A stretch of DNA of 64,000 nucleotides from Fulvivirga sp. GTDB taxonomy: Bacteria; Bacteroidota; Bacteroidia; Cytophagales; Cyclobacteriaceae. A program made the translations under genes and the position numbers. Position 1 is the stretch's first letter, and each line of letters begins with the position of its first letter. The notes under the pieces were generated by a model. That model saw only the letters and a list, made by a program, of their open reading frames with translations. It ran no database searches and had not been told where the DNA came from. The stretch spans positions 62,001-126,000 of the forward strand of contig JANQLQ010000330.1 of assembly GCA_028280565.1 (NCBI GenBank). The letters are read 5' to 3'. Of the stretch, positions 1 to 9,177 are shown one piece after another.

Positions 1-1297
1 TATCCGGCGAATCCGAACGGTTGCCTAGGCTTAGTATCGTGTCTCTCAGTTGCATATTTGTAAAACTAGGCCGTGACTGCCATAAGCAGGCCGCAAAACC
101 TGCCACCAAGGGCGCGGAAAAGGAAGTGCCCGTTGAAGTGCCCGGGGTACCGTTATCGCGGATCACAGATGTTCTTACGCCCAAGGCAACGACTTCGGGC
201 TTGATCCTTCCATCGGCACTAGGCCCTCTTGAGCTACTGCTTCCCAGGTTGCCGTTATTATCCACCATACCTACGGAAACTACCGAATCTGCATCTGCCG
301 GGGCAATGATAGTACCCCAATTGGGATCATTAGCCTCATTCCCGGCACTGGTCACCACTAGAATGCCTTTTTCAGCGGCTAGGTCCGCTGCACGCGTGAC
401 CACCGCCGTATTTCCATCCATTTCGTCCAGTTGGTAATTCATCGAGGTATCGTCAAAAGTATTGTAGCCCAGCGAAGCGCTGATAATATCCGTACCGGCA
501 CTATCCGCCATCTCGGCGGCAACCAACCAATTGTACTCTTCTATTCTATACTCAGAACCTACATGTTCCGTCAAAAAGAGCATGAATTCTGCCTCATAGG
601 CGGCTCCCGTATAGCCCGGATCGAAGGCGGAAACCGTAGAAAACGCCTCCGTGCCATGATCATCTGAAATGTATACTTCCCGGTGTCCTTCTACGATATT
701 ATAGGTGTAGACCAGGCGGTTATCATCAAAAATGTGGGCGAAAGGATCAGTGGTATCCACACCGCGAAACCCGCTATCAAAAAAGGCCATCCTCACGCCA
801 TTGCCCCGGTAGCCTTCCCCATGCAGGTTATTTAACCCAAGCTGGTTGAACTGCTGTATATTGACACTGGCCAGGCTCCTCTGCCCGGCAGCTCGCCTGG
901 ATTTTCGTGAGCCACTTGCCGGCTTTTCTCCCGGCGCTATCAATTCCACACCCGTGACATAGGCAAGGCCTTCAATAGTGGGCACCAAGCCAGCAGATGA
1001 TTGGATGATCAAAGCATTAAGCCATTTAGAAGCGAATAAAACATCCGCTCCTGTACCCGTAACCCCGCTTATATACGCAGGATCTACCGGCAGGTCACTC
1101 TCGGTAAGCTCAATCCCTTGGTTGGTTCGCCGCTGGACTGCTCTTTCTGACAAAAAAGCATTCGGCATATCCAAAGAATAGGGCGTATTGGTTTTATCCG
1201 AAAGAAAAACCACGTATCGATTCACTTGTGCAAGTGAATTGAAACTAACCCATAAGGCTATAAATACAAGTATAAATACCCGGTTACTCTTGTCCAT
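1..1297 (-). CDS. Subtilisin-like S8 serine peptidase, secreted (3' part cut by window edge)
   Basis: The reverse strand reads open from an ATG at 1297 to the window edge (432 codons, no stop). After an N-terminal hydrophobic signal, the subtilase triad appears in family order: Asp174 in FFDSGF, His214 in DHGTEAF and Ser392 in GTSFSAPL, with the oxyanion Asn320 in TSAGNE. The residue after the catalytic Ser is Phe instead of the usual Met. The catalytic domain is therefore nearly complete; the missing part should be its end plus any C-terminal sorting domain, since Bacteroidota S8 proteases often carry a T9SS tail (inference). It overlaps the upstream lipoprotein gene by 14 nt, suggesting coupled translation. 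The S8 identity is strong; the substrate is unknown. Confidence 0.9.
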   Translation of the reverse strand, partial: MDKSNRVFILVFIALWVSFNSLAQVNRYVVFLSDKTNTPYSLDMPNAFLSERAVQRRTNQGIELTESDLPVDPAYISGVTGTGADVLFASKWLNALIIQSSAGLVPTIEGLAYVTGVELIAPGEKPASGSRKSRRAAGQRSLASVNIQQFNQLGLNNLHGEGYRGNGVRMAFFDSGFRGVDTTDPFAHIFDDNRLVYTYNIVEGHREVYISDDHGTEAFSTVSAFDPGYTGAAYEAEFMLFLTEHVGSEYRIEEYNWLVAAEMADSAGTDIISASLGYNTFDDTSMNYQLDEMDGNTAVVTRAADLAAEKGILVVTSAGNEANDPNWGTIIAPADADSVVSVGMVDNNGNLGSSSSRGPSADGRIKPEVVALGVRTSVIRDNGTPGTSTGTSFSAPLVAGFAACLWQSRPSFTNMQLRDTILSLGNRSDSPD

Positions 1298-1979
1298 ACT
1301 CCAATAGACTTTGCCTCAGCTCTTGGCCCGACTCTATAATTTGCTGCCCGATGCACTCCTGCTCTGTGCAGTACCTGAGGTCGATTTCTTCTTTGTAAAC
1401 TAACCCTATGTCTTGCCCGTAAATCTCGAAACGCCGGATAAGGTTAACGGTAAAGTCATCATTATCCTCCTGGATCACAGTCAACGTTTCCGGGATATTT
1501 TGTCCCGAAGGAGTGATGTAAGCGCTAAACAAGCTATCCATTTCATACAGATCTTCAGGCTCCGCGTTCAAGGCGTTGCCATCCCATGTTTTACCAGCCA
1601 CCACTGGGAACGAAAGCCTGAGAAAGGGGACGTTTCCATCAAAAAATACCCCTTGTGTTTCGTTTCTTTGCAGGCTGTTGGTCTGGATAAATTCCCATGC
1701 ATCATCGGGCGAATCACGACGTAATTCATGCAAGACATAAGTTAAACTACCGGCCTGGTTCATAAAAGAGTCCACCACTTGTGTTCGTAACTGGTAGTTC
1801 GTAGTGATGCTGCTTTCGGAAGAATACGTGATCTCCTCCACATCATAAATAATGTAAGCCCCTACTTGTAACGGGAAAAACTCATACCCCAACCTAACAG
1901 GGTCTAATTCCCCCTCCTCGCCATTGTCTTGGCAAGCCATTATCATCACTAAAAAAACTACCGCGTATCCAAACTTCAT
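1284..1979 (-). CDS. Predicted lipoprotein, unknown function
   Basis: A 231-residue protein starting MKFGYAV with a lipobox ending in Cys16 (VMIMAC), so it is predicted to be exported and lipid-anchored. A TTG nine bases upstream is in frame, but the ATG at 1979 gives the normal short lipoprotein signal and is preferred. The mature part is acidic with alternating hydrophobic strands, compatible with a beta-rich fold. No family motif was recognised. It lies directly upstream of the S8 peptidase gene and overlaps it by 14 nt, so the two are probably co-expressed; a protease-associated role is only a guess. Confidence 0.75.
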   Translation of the reverse strand: MKFGYAVVFLVMIMACQDNGEEGELDPVRLGYEFFPLQVGAYIIYDVEEITYSSESSITTNYQLRTQVVDSFMNQAGSLTYVLHELRRDSPDDAWEFIQTNSLQRNETQGVFFDGNVPFLRLSFPVVAGKTWDGNALNAEPEDLYEMDSLFSAYITPSGQNIPETLTVIQEDNDDFTVNLIRRFEIYGQDIGLVYKEEIDLRYCTEQECIGQQIIESGQELRQSLLEYGQE

Positions 1980-2040
1980 CGTAAACAAAAAAAGAACGGA
2001 GCGTACCGTTCTTTATTTTCTTTTTCTAAATATACAAAAA

Positions 2041-2283
2041 TTATCCATTAATTGACTCGCGAACCTTGCCTGTATAATCACGAAGTGCTGATTTAAATTC
2101 CATGCCTTCGTTCATTTTATCCATGATGTAGATGGCGGCCAATACATGGGTCAGTTTTTCTCCTTCATCATCGCCTGTAACGTTGATGGCGGGCTCTTCC
2201 TCGTTAGCGATCTGCTCTTCTGCCTGTACCAGTTCCTCCCTGCTAAAAGATCCTACTAATCTTTTGATCTCGGGAATTTTCAT
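2041..2283 (-). CDS. Small DUF6952-type protein
   Basis: An 80-residue acidic protein beginning MKIPEIKRLVG, with LTHVLAAIYIMDKMNEG in its second half. It matches my memory of the short Bacteroidota family DUF6952, which has no known biochemical role. No signal peptide is visible, so it should be cytoplasmic. Its ATG shares one base with the TGA of the upstream thioredoxin gene (TGATG), a tight coupling. This arrangement suggests the two work together, perhaps in redox maintenance (inference). Confidence 0.75.
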   Translation of the reverse strand: MKIPEIKRLVGSFSREELVQAEEQIANEEEPAINVTGDDEGEKLTHVLAAIYIMDKMNEGMEFKSALRDYTGKVRESING

Positions 2284-2600
2284 CAGTTCAATTGATTTAA
2301 AAGGTCTACTACTGCTTCTTCTTTGCTTGTCGCCACGCTTCCCACTAATTGATCCCCTTTAAATACAGCAAAAAACGGAAGGTTGGTAACCCCGGCTAAT
2401 TTCCTGGCCTCTGGGTTCTTTTCCGCATCCACGTCCACAAAACGGATCCCATTGAATCGGTCATCGGCCGACAACCTCTTGAATTTAGGCGCAAACAGTC
2501 GGCAGCTTCCGCACCATCCGGCAAAGTATTTTACTACGGTTTTGTCGTTACTATTAAGTGTAGACCTAAAATTATCGTCATTTAAAACTTCTACAGCCAT
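2283..2600 (-). CDS. Thioredoxin-family protein (CGSC active site)
   Basis: A 105-residue single-domain thioredoxin fold. The active-site dithiol is WCGSC (Cys30, Cys33), where the classical sequence is WCGPC, and the conserved cis-proline is Pro75 in VTNLPFF. There is no signal peptide, so it should act in the cytoplasm. Length fits the family. The Pro-to-Ser change in the CxxC loop usually shifts redox potential (family knowledge), so it may be a specialised thioredoxin rather than the housekeeping TrxA. First gene of a two-gene unit with the DUF6952 gene. Confidence 0.88.
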   Translation of the reverse strand: MAVEVLNDDNFRSTLNSNDKTVVKYFAGWCGSCRLFAPKFKRLSADDRFNGIRFVDVDAEKNPEARKLAGVTNLPFFAVFKGDQLVGSVATSKEEAVVDLLNQLN

Positions 2601-2652
2601 TTTTATCGATTAGATTATAATTTTTACTAGAACAAAAAACGTATAATTAAGT

Positions 2653-2660
2653 TAGATTTG
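2653..2660 (+). promoter_or_regulatory. Candidate -7 promoter element for the TrpF-like gene
   Basis: An exact match to the Bacteroidota -7 consensus TAnnTTTG (TAGATTTG) lies 56 bases before the ATG at 2716. No clear TTTG -33 box was found at the expected distance, so this is a weak-to-moderate prediction. Confidence 0.35.
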
Positions 2661-2715
2661 CCACTCATATTTATTGAAAAACCCAATGCAGGGATCAGCA
2701 AAATCTATGTAACGC

Positions 2716-3309
2716 ATGGCTCTAAAAACATTTGTAAAGATCAGCAAAGTAAATAACTTGTCGGATGCCCGGTATTGCGCGGGTATGGGCGTAGATATGA
2801 TAGGTTTCAGCCTCGATGAAAACGATCCTGACTATGTGGATGCAGCAAAATTCACGGAAATCTCCGAATGGCTATCGGGGGTAGAATTCGTGGGTGAATT
2901 CCAAGCCCCTGCCGGGAACGATATTTCAAAAAAACTAAGTACGCATTCCATAAATTACGTGGAGTTAGACACCACTGAACACATCGATGAATTGAAACGT
3001 CATGGGCAACGGGTCATTTTACGATGGCCTTTGGCCAATGTGAATGCATTGCCCTTTAATCTAGCGGTAGATTATCTCCTATTGGAATCTCCCTCCCCGC
3101 CTTCCGCAGAAGAGCTTGACGATATAAAGCAAAGAGCGAGCCGTGTGAAAGTACTGCTGGCCAGTGGGATACAAGACACCAACGTGGAAGAACTCATCAA
3201 GACCACGGGGGCTTACGGCATTGCGCTAACAGCGGGCCATGAGATCAAGCCCGGCTACAAAGACTTCGATGAGCTCGCAGATATCCTTGAGGTGCTGGAA
3301 ACCGAGTAA
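2716..3309 (+). CDS. TrpF-like (phosphoribosylanthranilate isomerase fold) protein lacking catalytic residues
   Basis: A 197-residue beta/alpha-barrel protein with the TrpF layout: an N-terminal VKISKVNNLSDARYC strand-helix, GVDMIGFSLD, then LLASGI and a C-terminal GHEIKPGYKD phosphate-site segment. In true TrpF the first strand carries the catalytic Cys (KICG); here that position is Ser10. The catalytic Asp of the later strand is replaced by Glu124 (LLLESP). No other trp genes are nearby. It is therefore more likely a divergent paralogue of unknown role than a tryptophan-pathway enzyme. Fold assignment is fairly sure; function is not. Confidence 0.7.
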   Translation: MALKTFVKISKVNNLSDARYCAGMGVDMIGFSLDENDPDYVDAAKFTEISEWLSGVEFVGEFQAPAGNDISKKLSTHSINYVELDTTEHIDELKRHGQRVILRWPLANVNALPFNLAVDYLLLESPSPPSAEELDDIKQRASRVKVLLASGIQDTNVEELIKTTGAYGIALTAGHEIKPGYKDFDELADILEVLETE

Positions 3310-3313
3310 AGGG

Positions 3314-4138
3314 TTATCGTTCCCTTCGTTTCCGGGTGGTTTTTCCCTTTTTTCTTTCGGCTATCTTGGTATCAAGTACATACGCTACTCCTAGGCGTAT
3401 ACCGTTATTCCTAGCACGTAAAGGATCTGCAAAATCCAGTAACTGTTGAAATCTAACCGGCTGCTGATCGTCTGAAAAAAAGGAGTGTCCCATTTCATAC
3501 TTTAGGTCTATGATCAGCGATCGCCCCGGCTGGGGTTCTAAGACCACCCCTACCGCAAAGTTAACCCCTAACATGATCCGGTTAGGGTCTTCCACCACTA
3601 GCTCTTCAATACTAGGATTATCGACATCGTCAAAAACGAAATCAAAGTCCACTTCAAAAATACCTTCCTCTTCTAATTCCGATGACCTGATCGTACCATT
3701 GGCCCTCCACCAATAACTGATATTGGGACCGATCCCGACATAATAACGGAAAGATTTCCCCTGGCCGATGGACCCTTTGAAATCTACACGGTAAATAATG
3801 GGCAAGTCAAAATGATGCTGCACCACCTGGTAGTCCAGCAAAGGGTCTGTCTCACCTTCATATTTTTTTCCTTTTCTTGAGTAGATAAATTCCGATTGCA
3901 AAAAATAGCGCTCACCTACTTTAAATGCCAGCATAAATCCACCATTGTACCCAATAACTGGCTGGGAGTTAATAAAATCAATATCGTCTTCAAAATTCAC
4001 CCAAGACAGTTGCGCTCCTAGCTTAGGGCCTATCAATAGCTGGGCATTAGCTGTATTTAGCAAGGCCAGGCAAGCAAAAAAGAAAAAAATTGAGTATTTT
4101 GCTGTTTTTTTAAACGCGTTGGACATTTGGCTAAACAT
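3314..4138 (-). CDS. PorT-like outer-membrane beta-barrel protein
   Basis: A 274-residue protein with a cleavable signal (ending ANAQ) followed by LLIGPKLGAQLSW, the typical opening of the Bacteroidota PorT/outer-membrane beta-barrel family. Alternating-residue strands run throughout, including YVGIGPNISYWW and GIRLGVAYVL near the end. An unusual feature is a very basic C-terminal tail (about the last 17 residues, KKGKTTRKRRER) after the last strand. It converges on the TrpF-like gene with a 4-base gap. Role unknown; T9SS PorT itself is one member of this broad family, but this is probably a generic paralogue. Confidence 0.75.
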   Translation of the reverse strand: MFSQMSNAFKKTAKYSIFFFFACLALLNTANAQLLIGPKLGAQLSWVNFEDDIDFINSQPVIGYNGGFMLAFKVGERYFLQSEFIYSRKGKKYEGETDPLLDYQVVQHHFDLPIIYRVDFKGSIGQGKSFRYYVGIGPNISYWWRANGTIRSSELEEEGIFEVDFDFVFDDVDNPSIEELVVEDPNRIMLGVNFAVGVVLEPQPGRSLIIDLKYEMGHSFFSDDQQPVRFQQLLDFADPLRARNNGIRLGVAYVLDTKIAERKKGKTTRKRRER

Positions 4139-4386
4139 TAAAAAATGAAAAATTCGAGTTAGTTTTTTCAGCCAACCTGGTATTATTACGGCATAATATT
4201 ACGAAAATTTAAATTAACAGGTCACGACTTTAGATACAGAGGTTGGTGGAAAATTTCGTATGTAAGATAAAACGCTGTTGATCGAGGGTTTTGTATTGTG
4301 GGTTGTAGGAATAGTTGCTTTAAGGATTTTTTCTTTTAAAAGATAGGAATTATCGATAACCTAATTTTTTTAACTATCGTCCAAAA

Positions 4387-5670
4387 ATGGATAGCTTAAG
4401 ATCTTTTTTAATCTTTTATGCTCTCTCTTGCTGTACGGCCTTTGGGCAAAACGTGGTATACAACCATTTTTTCAATAATCCCTATATTTTTAATCCCGCG
4501 GAAGTAGGAAGTGGAGAATTTACGAATTTCACACTGAATCATCGACAGCAATGGAGAGGGATCGAAGGCGCTCCCCAAGTATCAACTTTCACTTTCCAAC
4601 ATCCTTCTAACTACAAAGGCCTTTCTTTCGGAGCCTTCGTAAATAATTTTGAAAGAGGTCTCATTGTCACCAACGATGTCTATGGCACCGTGGGTACCAC
4701 CGCTTTTTTAACCAAGACCTCCACCCTACATTTCGGTTTATCCCTAGGTGTAACCAGTACAAGCATTGATTTCAACGAGATCGATGACCCCGATGATCCC
4801 ATATTATCGGAATTCCTGGATAACAACCTCCAACTGACCGGTAACTTCGGGATTAAACTCCGTAGTGCCAGTGGTGTCAATTTTGGGATTTCCCTGCCAC
4901 GGTTACTGGAAAACAACCTGTTAAACGCCAGCAGCTTTGATTCTTATAATTTTTCACCTTTCGATGAGGTCAATGTAATGCTTTACTATCGAAAGCGATT
5001 CGATAAGAAAATTGTCAAACGAAGACGGGGAAGGGTGCGCCGGCGAGTGGATGTAAAAGATTACTATGCCCCGCTGCAATTTTATGTTTTATATAAATAC
5101 GCGGCCATCGTAGATGATCGCATAGAGCTTATGGCTACACTTAATTTAGGGCAAAACCTGTGGGTGGGTGGATCTTACCGGTTAAATTACGGCCCCACAG
5201 GCCTTTTTGGCATAAAGATCGATAAATTCAATTTCAGCTATGCCTACGAGCCGGCAAATGACTTTGTATCCGGTTTTGCCAACGGTACCCATGAGTTACA
5301 GGTAAGTTTGAACATCGGGGAGCGCAGGAAACTAGAACGTACTCCACCGATATTGAAAACCGTACAGCGTGAACAGAAACACGAGGCCAGGTTCAGTAAG
5401 ACAGACATCGACGAAGGAGGTCAAAAGCAGAGCCGTAAGGTATTCTACGTGGTCCTGAAATCCTTCAACAATTTTAATGCCGCTGACGACCTCGTGAGAA
5501 GGTTGAGAGAACAAGAGATAGATACGGATATTTTTTATAACCAGGAGAATAAGAAGTTTTATGTCTACATCTATAAAACAAGTAAGATCAAAGAAGCCAA
5601 CGCCCAAAGAAAAGCAGTGCAGGAACTCACTAAATTCAGGAGTGTAACCATCATAACGGTCACAGAATGA
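4387..5670 (+). CDS. PorP/SprF-family membrane protein with C-terminal SPOR-like domain
   Basis: A 427-residue protein: signal peptide (to about residue 20, FGQ), then the PorP/SprF hallmark NPYIFNPAEVG followed by HRQQWRGIEGAPQ, and beta strands to about residue 315. A polybasic stretch at about 208-221 (KKIVKRRRGRVRRR) lies between predicted strands. Residues about 351-427 (from KVFYVVLKSF) look like a SPOR-type repeat fold, a known peptidoglycan-binding domain. PorP/SprF proteins are outer-membrane partners of T9SS-secreted adhesins. The next gene is such an adhesin, so it probably anchors or assembles that product (inference). The SPOR assignment is by eye. Confidence 0.85.
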   Translation: MDSLRSFLIFYALSCCTAFGQNVVYNHFFNNPYIFNPAEVGSGEFTNFTLNHRQQWRGIEGAPQVSTFTFQHPSNYKGLSFGAFVNNFERGLIVTNDVYGTVGTTAFLTKTSTLHFGLSLGVTSTSIDFNEIDDPDDPILSEFLDNNLQLTGNFGIKLRSASGVNFGISLPRLLENNLLNASSFDSYNFSPFDEVNVMLYYRKRFDKKIVKRRRGRVRRRVDVKDYYAPLQFYVLYKYAAIVDDRIELMATLNLGQNLWVGGSYRLNYGPTGLFGIKIDKFNFSYAYEPANDFVSGFANGTHELQVSLNIGERRKLERTPPILKTVQREQKHEARFSKTDIDEGGQKQSRKVFYVVLKSFNNFNAADDLVRRLREQEIDTDIFYNQENKKFYVYIYKTSKIKEANAQRKAVQELTKFRSVTIITVTE

Positions 5671-5806
5671 CCTTAGCGCTTGGTATAAAGCTGTGTTGGC
5701 CTGGTTAGCCGAATTAACTTAAAGGCTCATTTCAGCTTAAATAAAAAACGTTAGGTTACTTACGAGGAGTAGAATTTATTAATTTTAAAGCATAGGATGT
5801 AAGGAA

Positions 5807-8800
5807 ATGCGTTATTGGCAATGTCTCGTTCTTGTTATAGTGGCTTACCAGGGATATACCCAAGTTCCCGTAATTCGAAATGTCCAGCCTAATTATGGCT
5901 ATCCCGGGCAGGTGATCAGCATACAAGGAGAGGGCTTAGGCAACAACACCGAGGTGCGCTTTGGCGGGGTGACAGGGCAGGTGATCTCAAGATCTTCACA
6001 ACTTATAGAGGTGGAAGTACCTGCCAGTGCCACCTTTGATAATATTTCCGTGTTGAACACCGCTAACCGTACGGCAAGTCATGCCCCACTGCCATACACC
6101 ATGAGCTTCGGGGGAGATCCCGGGCTGGCGGCTTCGGATTTTCCAACCCAACATGATGAACCTGCCGGGAGTGTCTTGTTCGATCTTTGCCTTTGCGATC
6201 TCGACGGAGATGGCCTTAATGATATGGCAGCGGCTAATTCAAATGATGGCGTGGCCAACATCTATTTGAATACCAGTACTGGTGTTGGTGACATTAGGTT
6301 TACTACTTATAATAGGAACATAGCCAATACGCTGAATGTGTCTTGCGGAGATCTTAACGGTGATCTTCGGCCTGAATTAATATACAGCGTGGATAATAGT
6401 CCGCTATTAGTGATTTTGGAAAATCAAAGTACGCCGGGAACCCTCGCTTTTACTGAGACTACGATCAATCTCCCGGGAGTAGGTACAAAACGCGTGGTCA
6501 TTCGTGATGTCAATGGCGATGGAAGGCCTGAAATTATCGGTTCGGACGTCCAGTTTAACCGGCAGATCTACATTTTGCAAAATAACAGTACGGGCGGCAA
6601 CTTAAACATGGACCCGACGCCTATTTTCCTTCCCGTGAGTGGCGCGGATAATACTTCGGCCCTCGAAGTCATTGACATGAACGGGGATAACCTGCCGGAT
6701 ATCGTGGTGAACCAGTTTATCAATGGCGCAACCGGTGGTTTTTTTATTGCATTGAACCGGGGCACAGGAGGAACTATCCAATTTGCACCCTTTACCCGGT
6801 TTGATCTCAATGCCCCGGTCATCCTTAGAGCGGCGGATCTCAATAATGATAATTTGCCAGACATTGTGGTTTCCCAATCACTTAACAACCAAATATCCAT
6901 CTTGATCAACGAAACGGCCACACCCGGGGGTGCCGTTAGCTTCGGCGCGGCAAGGACAGTAGGCACATATAATCGGCCGTGGGGGGTGGACCTGGCAGAT
7001 TTTGATGGTGATGGAAAAGTCGATATGGCCATTGGTACACTAGGCCCCTCCTCCCCTCCTTCAGCACCTAGCTTTGTTTCCATTTTAAGGAATACTGGCA
7101 CCAGCCCGGGGGATGTGAGCTTCCAACTGGTGAACGTAGGTGTCAATGCCGACAATAGGAACGTAGCCGCCGGGGACTTAGATGGAGACGGACGACCGGA
7201 TATCGCCGTTACCAGCTCGGACAATAATATCACGATTTTGCGAAACACCAAGTGTATTGTCCCCATCATTGATCCCGAGGGACCATTAAACATATGCACC
7301 AATAATCCACAGACCCAAACCTTGAGAACGCAAAAAGTCGACAGGTTAACGTATTCATGGACCATCGGGGGTGCGCCTGTACCTGGTGCCACGAATTCTT
7401 CACTAGATGTGACCACGGCCGGAGACTACGAGGTGACCATTAGCGATATCGGCTGTAACGAAACCTCGGCTCCCGTAAATGTAAGTATTGGAGGAACGCC
7501 GGTTTTTACTTCTCCTAGCTTTGATTCTCCTTTAGGGCCTGTTTGTGTTGGATCGTCACCTTTACTCACCATGAATGGTGATCCTGCCTACACCTATAAT
7601 TGGAGAGGACCTTTGGGGTTCTCAGCTACCGGGATATCTGTACCGGTACCGAACTTTCAATTTGCCAATAGCGGCACTTATGAAGTAGACATCATAGTAG
7701 GAGGTTGTACCAGGGAAACACAAAGTATCGCCGTAACAGCGATCCTCGCCCCGGAATTCTCAATCTCGGCTTCTACCACTGACCCGGTTTGCCGGGGTGA
7801 GAACATAGCGCTGAGCGTATCGCCACCAGGCAATACGGATTTCGATTACGAATGGTTTGATGCCGGTAATAACTTACAAGACACTGGGGAGACTTTCCCT
7901 CCTTCATCATCTGGCGATTACTTCTTTAGGGCTATTGACAACGTCACAGGCTGTGACCCTATCCAATCTCCCACAGTGAGTGTAACCATACTAGAGCCCC
8001 CAGTGGTAAATTTTGATCTTCCTGCCGCGGCTTGTTTAAATAGTACAGTAACGTTTACGGACAACTCTACATTAGATGCCAACGCCACCCCTAGTTACCT
8101 GTGGGACTTTGGTGATGGTATTACGTCTTCCAGCCCTACCCCCGTACATACTTACGCTGCCACCGGCAATTATTCAGTAGCCCTAACTGTCACTTATGAT
8201 GGCACCTCCTGCGAGGGCACTAGCACCGAAACACTGACGGTGCAGCCCGGCCTAGAAGTCAATGTCATTGCTGAACCTGCGGTGATCTGCGAAGGAGAAA
8301 CAGTAGAACTCAGCACCGAGATTGAATATGAGTCTTACACGTGGGACACGGGTGAAAACGAGGCCACCATAACGGTGGACGCACAGGGCAACTACGGGGT
8401 TTCCGTTACGGATCTCAACGGCTGTCAAGGTTTTGGCCAAGTATCCTTATCCGCCTTTCCAAGCCCCGCGGTAGAGGTTACTGCCGATGAGACCACTGTA
8501 GCCCCCGGCCAGCAAGTACAGCTCAACGCCTCCGGTTTGGTGAGCTACACCTGGACGCCCGCAGAGCTATTGGACGACCCCAACGGTCCAAGCCCTATTG
8601 CTACGGTAAATGTGCCCACTACTTTCGAGGTGTCCGGTGTGGATAATAACGGCTGCCCAGGCAGTGGCACCATCCAAATCATCACGGGGGGGGACCTCAT
8701 CGGGCAGTTACTAGACCCCAAAAACTTCTTTTCTCCTAACCCCGGGGATAATATCAACGCCACCTGGACGGTGGACGGTATCTTAGAATTCCCCCAGTGC

Positions 8801-8974
8801 CTGGTGACCATCTATGATCAAACCGGCAATGTGCTCTATGAAGCCCAGCCTTATATGAATGACTGGGACGGTACTACCGGGGGGCGGGACCTACCTTCGG
8901 GAGTATATTATTATACCATCAACTGTGGGGGTGAAGAGTTAGCCCGCACGGGAAGCATTACCCTGCTTCGGTGA
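5807..8974 (+). CDS. Large secreted FG-GAP/PKD adhesin with T9SS type B sorting domain
   Basis: A 1055-residue exported protein. After the signal (about 1-19) comes an IPT/TIG-like domain (about 20-98). An FG-GAP/VCBS propeller region with repeated calcium-loop motifs such as DLDGDGLND and DFDGDGKVD follows to about 490. Ig-like and PKD-like domains come next, with the PKD signature WDFGDG at about 765. The last roughly 90 residues (from NPGDNINATWTV, with CLVTIYDQTGNVLYE and LPSGVYYYTI) form a gliding-motility-type type B sorting domain that directs export through T9SS. It sits 136 nt after a PorP/SprF gene, the usual partner arrangement. Confidence 0.9.
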   Translation: MRYWQCLVLVIVAYQGYTQVPVIRNVQPNYGYPGQVISIQGEGLGNNTEVRFGGVTGQVISRSSQLIEVEVPASATFDNISVLNTANRTASHAPLPYTMSFGGDPGLAASDFPTQHDEPAGSVLFDLCLCDLDGDGLNDMAAANSNDGVANIYLNTSTGVGDIRFTTYNRNIANTLNVSCGDLNGDLRPELIYSVDNSPLLVILENQSTPGTLAFTETTINLPGVGTKRVVIRDVNGDGRPEIIGSDVQFNRQIYILQNNSTGGNLNMDPTPIFLPVSGADNTSALEVIDMNGDNLPDIVVNQFINGATGGFFIALNRGTGGTIQFAPFTRFDLNAPVILRAADLNNDNLPDIVVSQSLNNQISILINETATPGGAVSFGAARTVGTYNRPWGVDLADFDGDGKVDMAIGTLGPSSPPSAPSFVSILRNTGTSPGDVSFQLVNVGVNADNRNVAAGDLDGDGRPDIAVTSSDNNITILRNTKCIVPIIDPEGPLNICTNNPQTQTLRTQKVDRLTYSWTIGGAPVPGATNSSLDVTTAGDYEVTISDIGCNETSAPVNVSIGGTPVFTSPSFDSPLGPVCVGSSPLLTMNGDPAYTYNWRGPLGFSATGISVPVPNFQFANSGTYEVDIIVGGCTRETQSIAVTAILAPEFSISASTTDPVCRGENIALSVSPPGNTDFDYEWFDAGNNLQDTGETFPPSSSGDYFFRAIDNVTGCDPIQSPTVSVTILEPPVVNFDLPAAACLNSTVTFTDNSTLDANATPSYLWDFGDGITSSSPTPVHTYAATGNYSVALTVTYDGTSCEGTSTETLTVQPGLEVNVIAEPAVICEGETVELSTEIEYESYTWDTGENEATITVDAQGNYGVSVTDLNGCQGFGQVSLSAFPSPAVEVTADETTVAPGQQVQLNASGLVSYTWTPAELLDDPNGPSPIATVNVPTTFEVSGVDNNGCPGSGTIQIITGGDLIGQLLDPKNFFSPNPGDNINATWTVDGILEFPQCLVTIYDQTGNVLYEAQPYMNDWDGTTGGRDLPSGVYYYTINCGGEELARTGSITLLR

Positions 8975-9058
8975 TTGAAAACCTGTGCCGAACCATCCAT
9001 AAAGGTGAGTTTCACAATAAAACAGAATGATTTTTACGAAAAAGCGAAAACTTACAAA

Positions 9059-9092
9059 TTGTCAATTTTCCTTACAAGGCATGTTACCTTTT
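9059..9092 (+). promoter_or_regulatory. Candidate promoter of the giant adhesin operon
   Basis: TTG at 9059-9061 and TACCTTTT at 9085-9092 are separated by 23 bases. This resembles the Bacteroidota -33/-7 pair, with one mismatch in the -7 box. The predicted transcript would have an untranslated leader of about 80 nt before the ATG at 9178. Confidence 0.35.
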
Positions 9093-9177
9093 ACACACCA
9101 GGTATATAAAATATCAAATGTTTCGAAAGGTGTCCCGGAGTAGTTGGTATTCGGTGGAAAATTTAATTTCTAGAATT

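Noticed and set aside
21-667. Plus-strand open frames of 138 and 78 residues at the left edge
   Set aside because: They lie antisense to the S8 peptidase, whose reading frame carries the full catalytic triad; their own translations show no family motif.
6568-7416. 282-residue minus-strand open frame
   Set aside because: Antisense to the FG-GAP region of the type B adhesin; its length reflects the regular codon pattern of the repeats.
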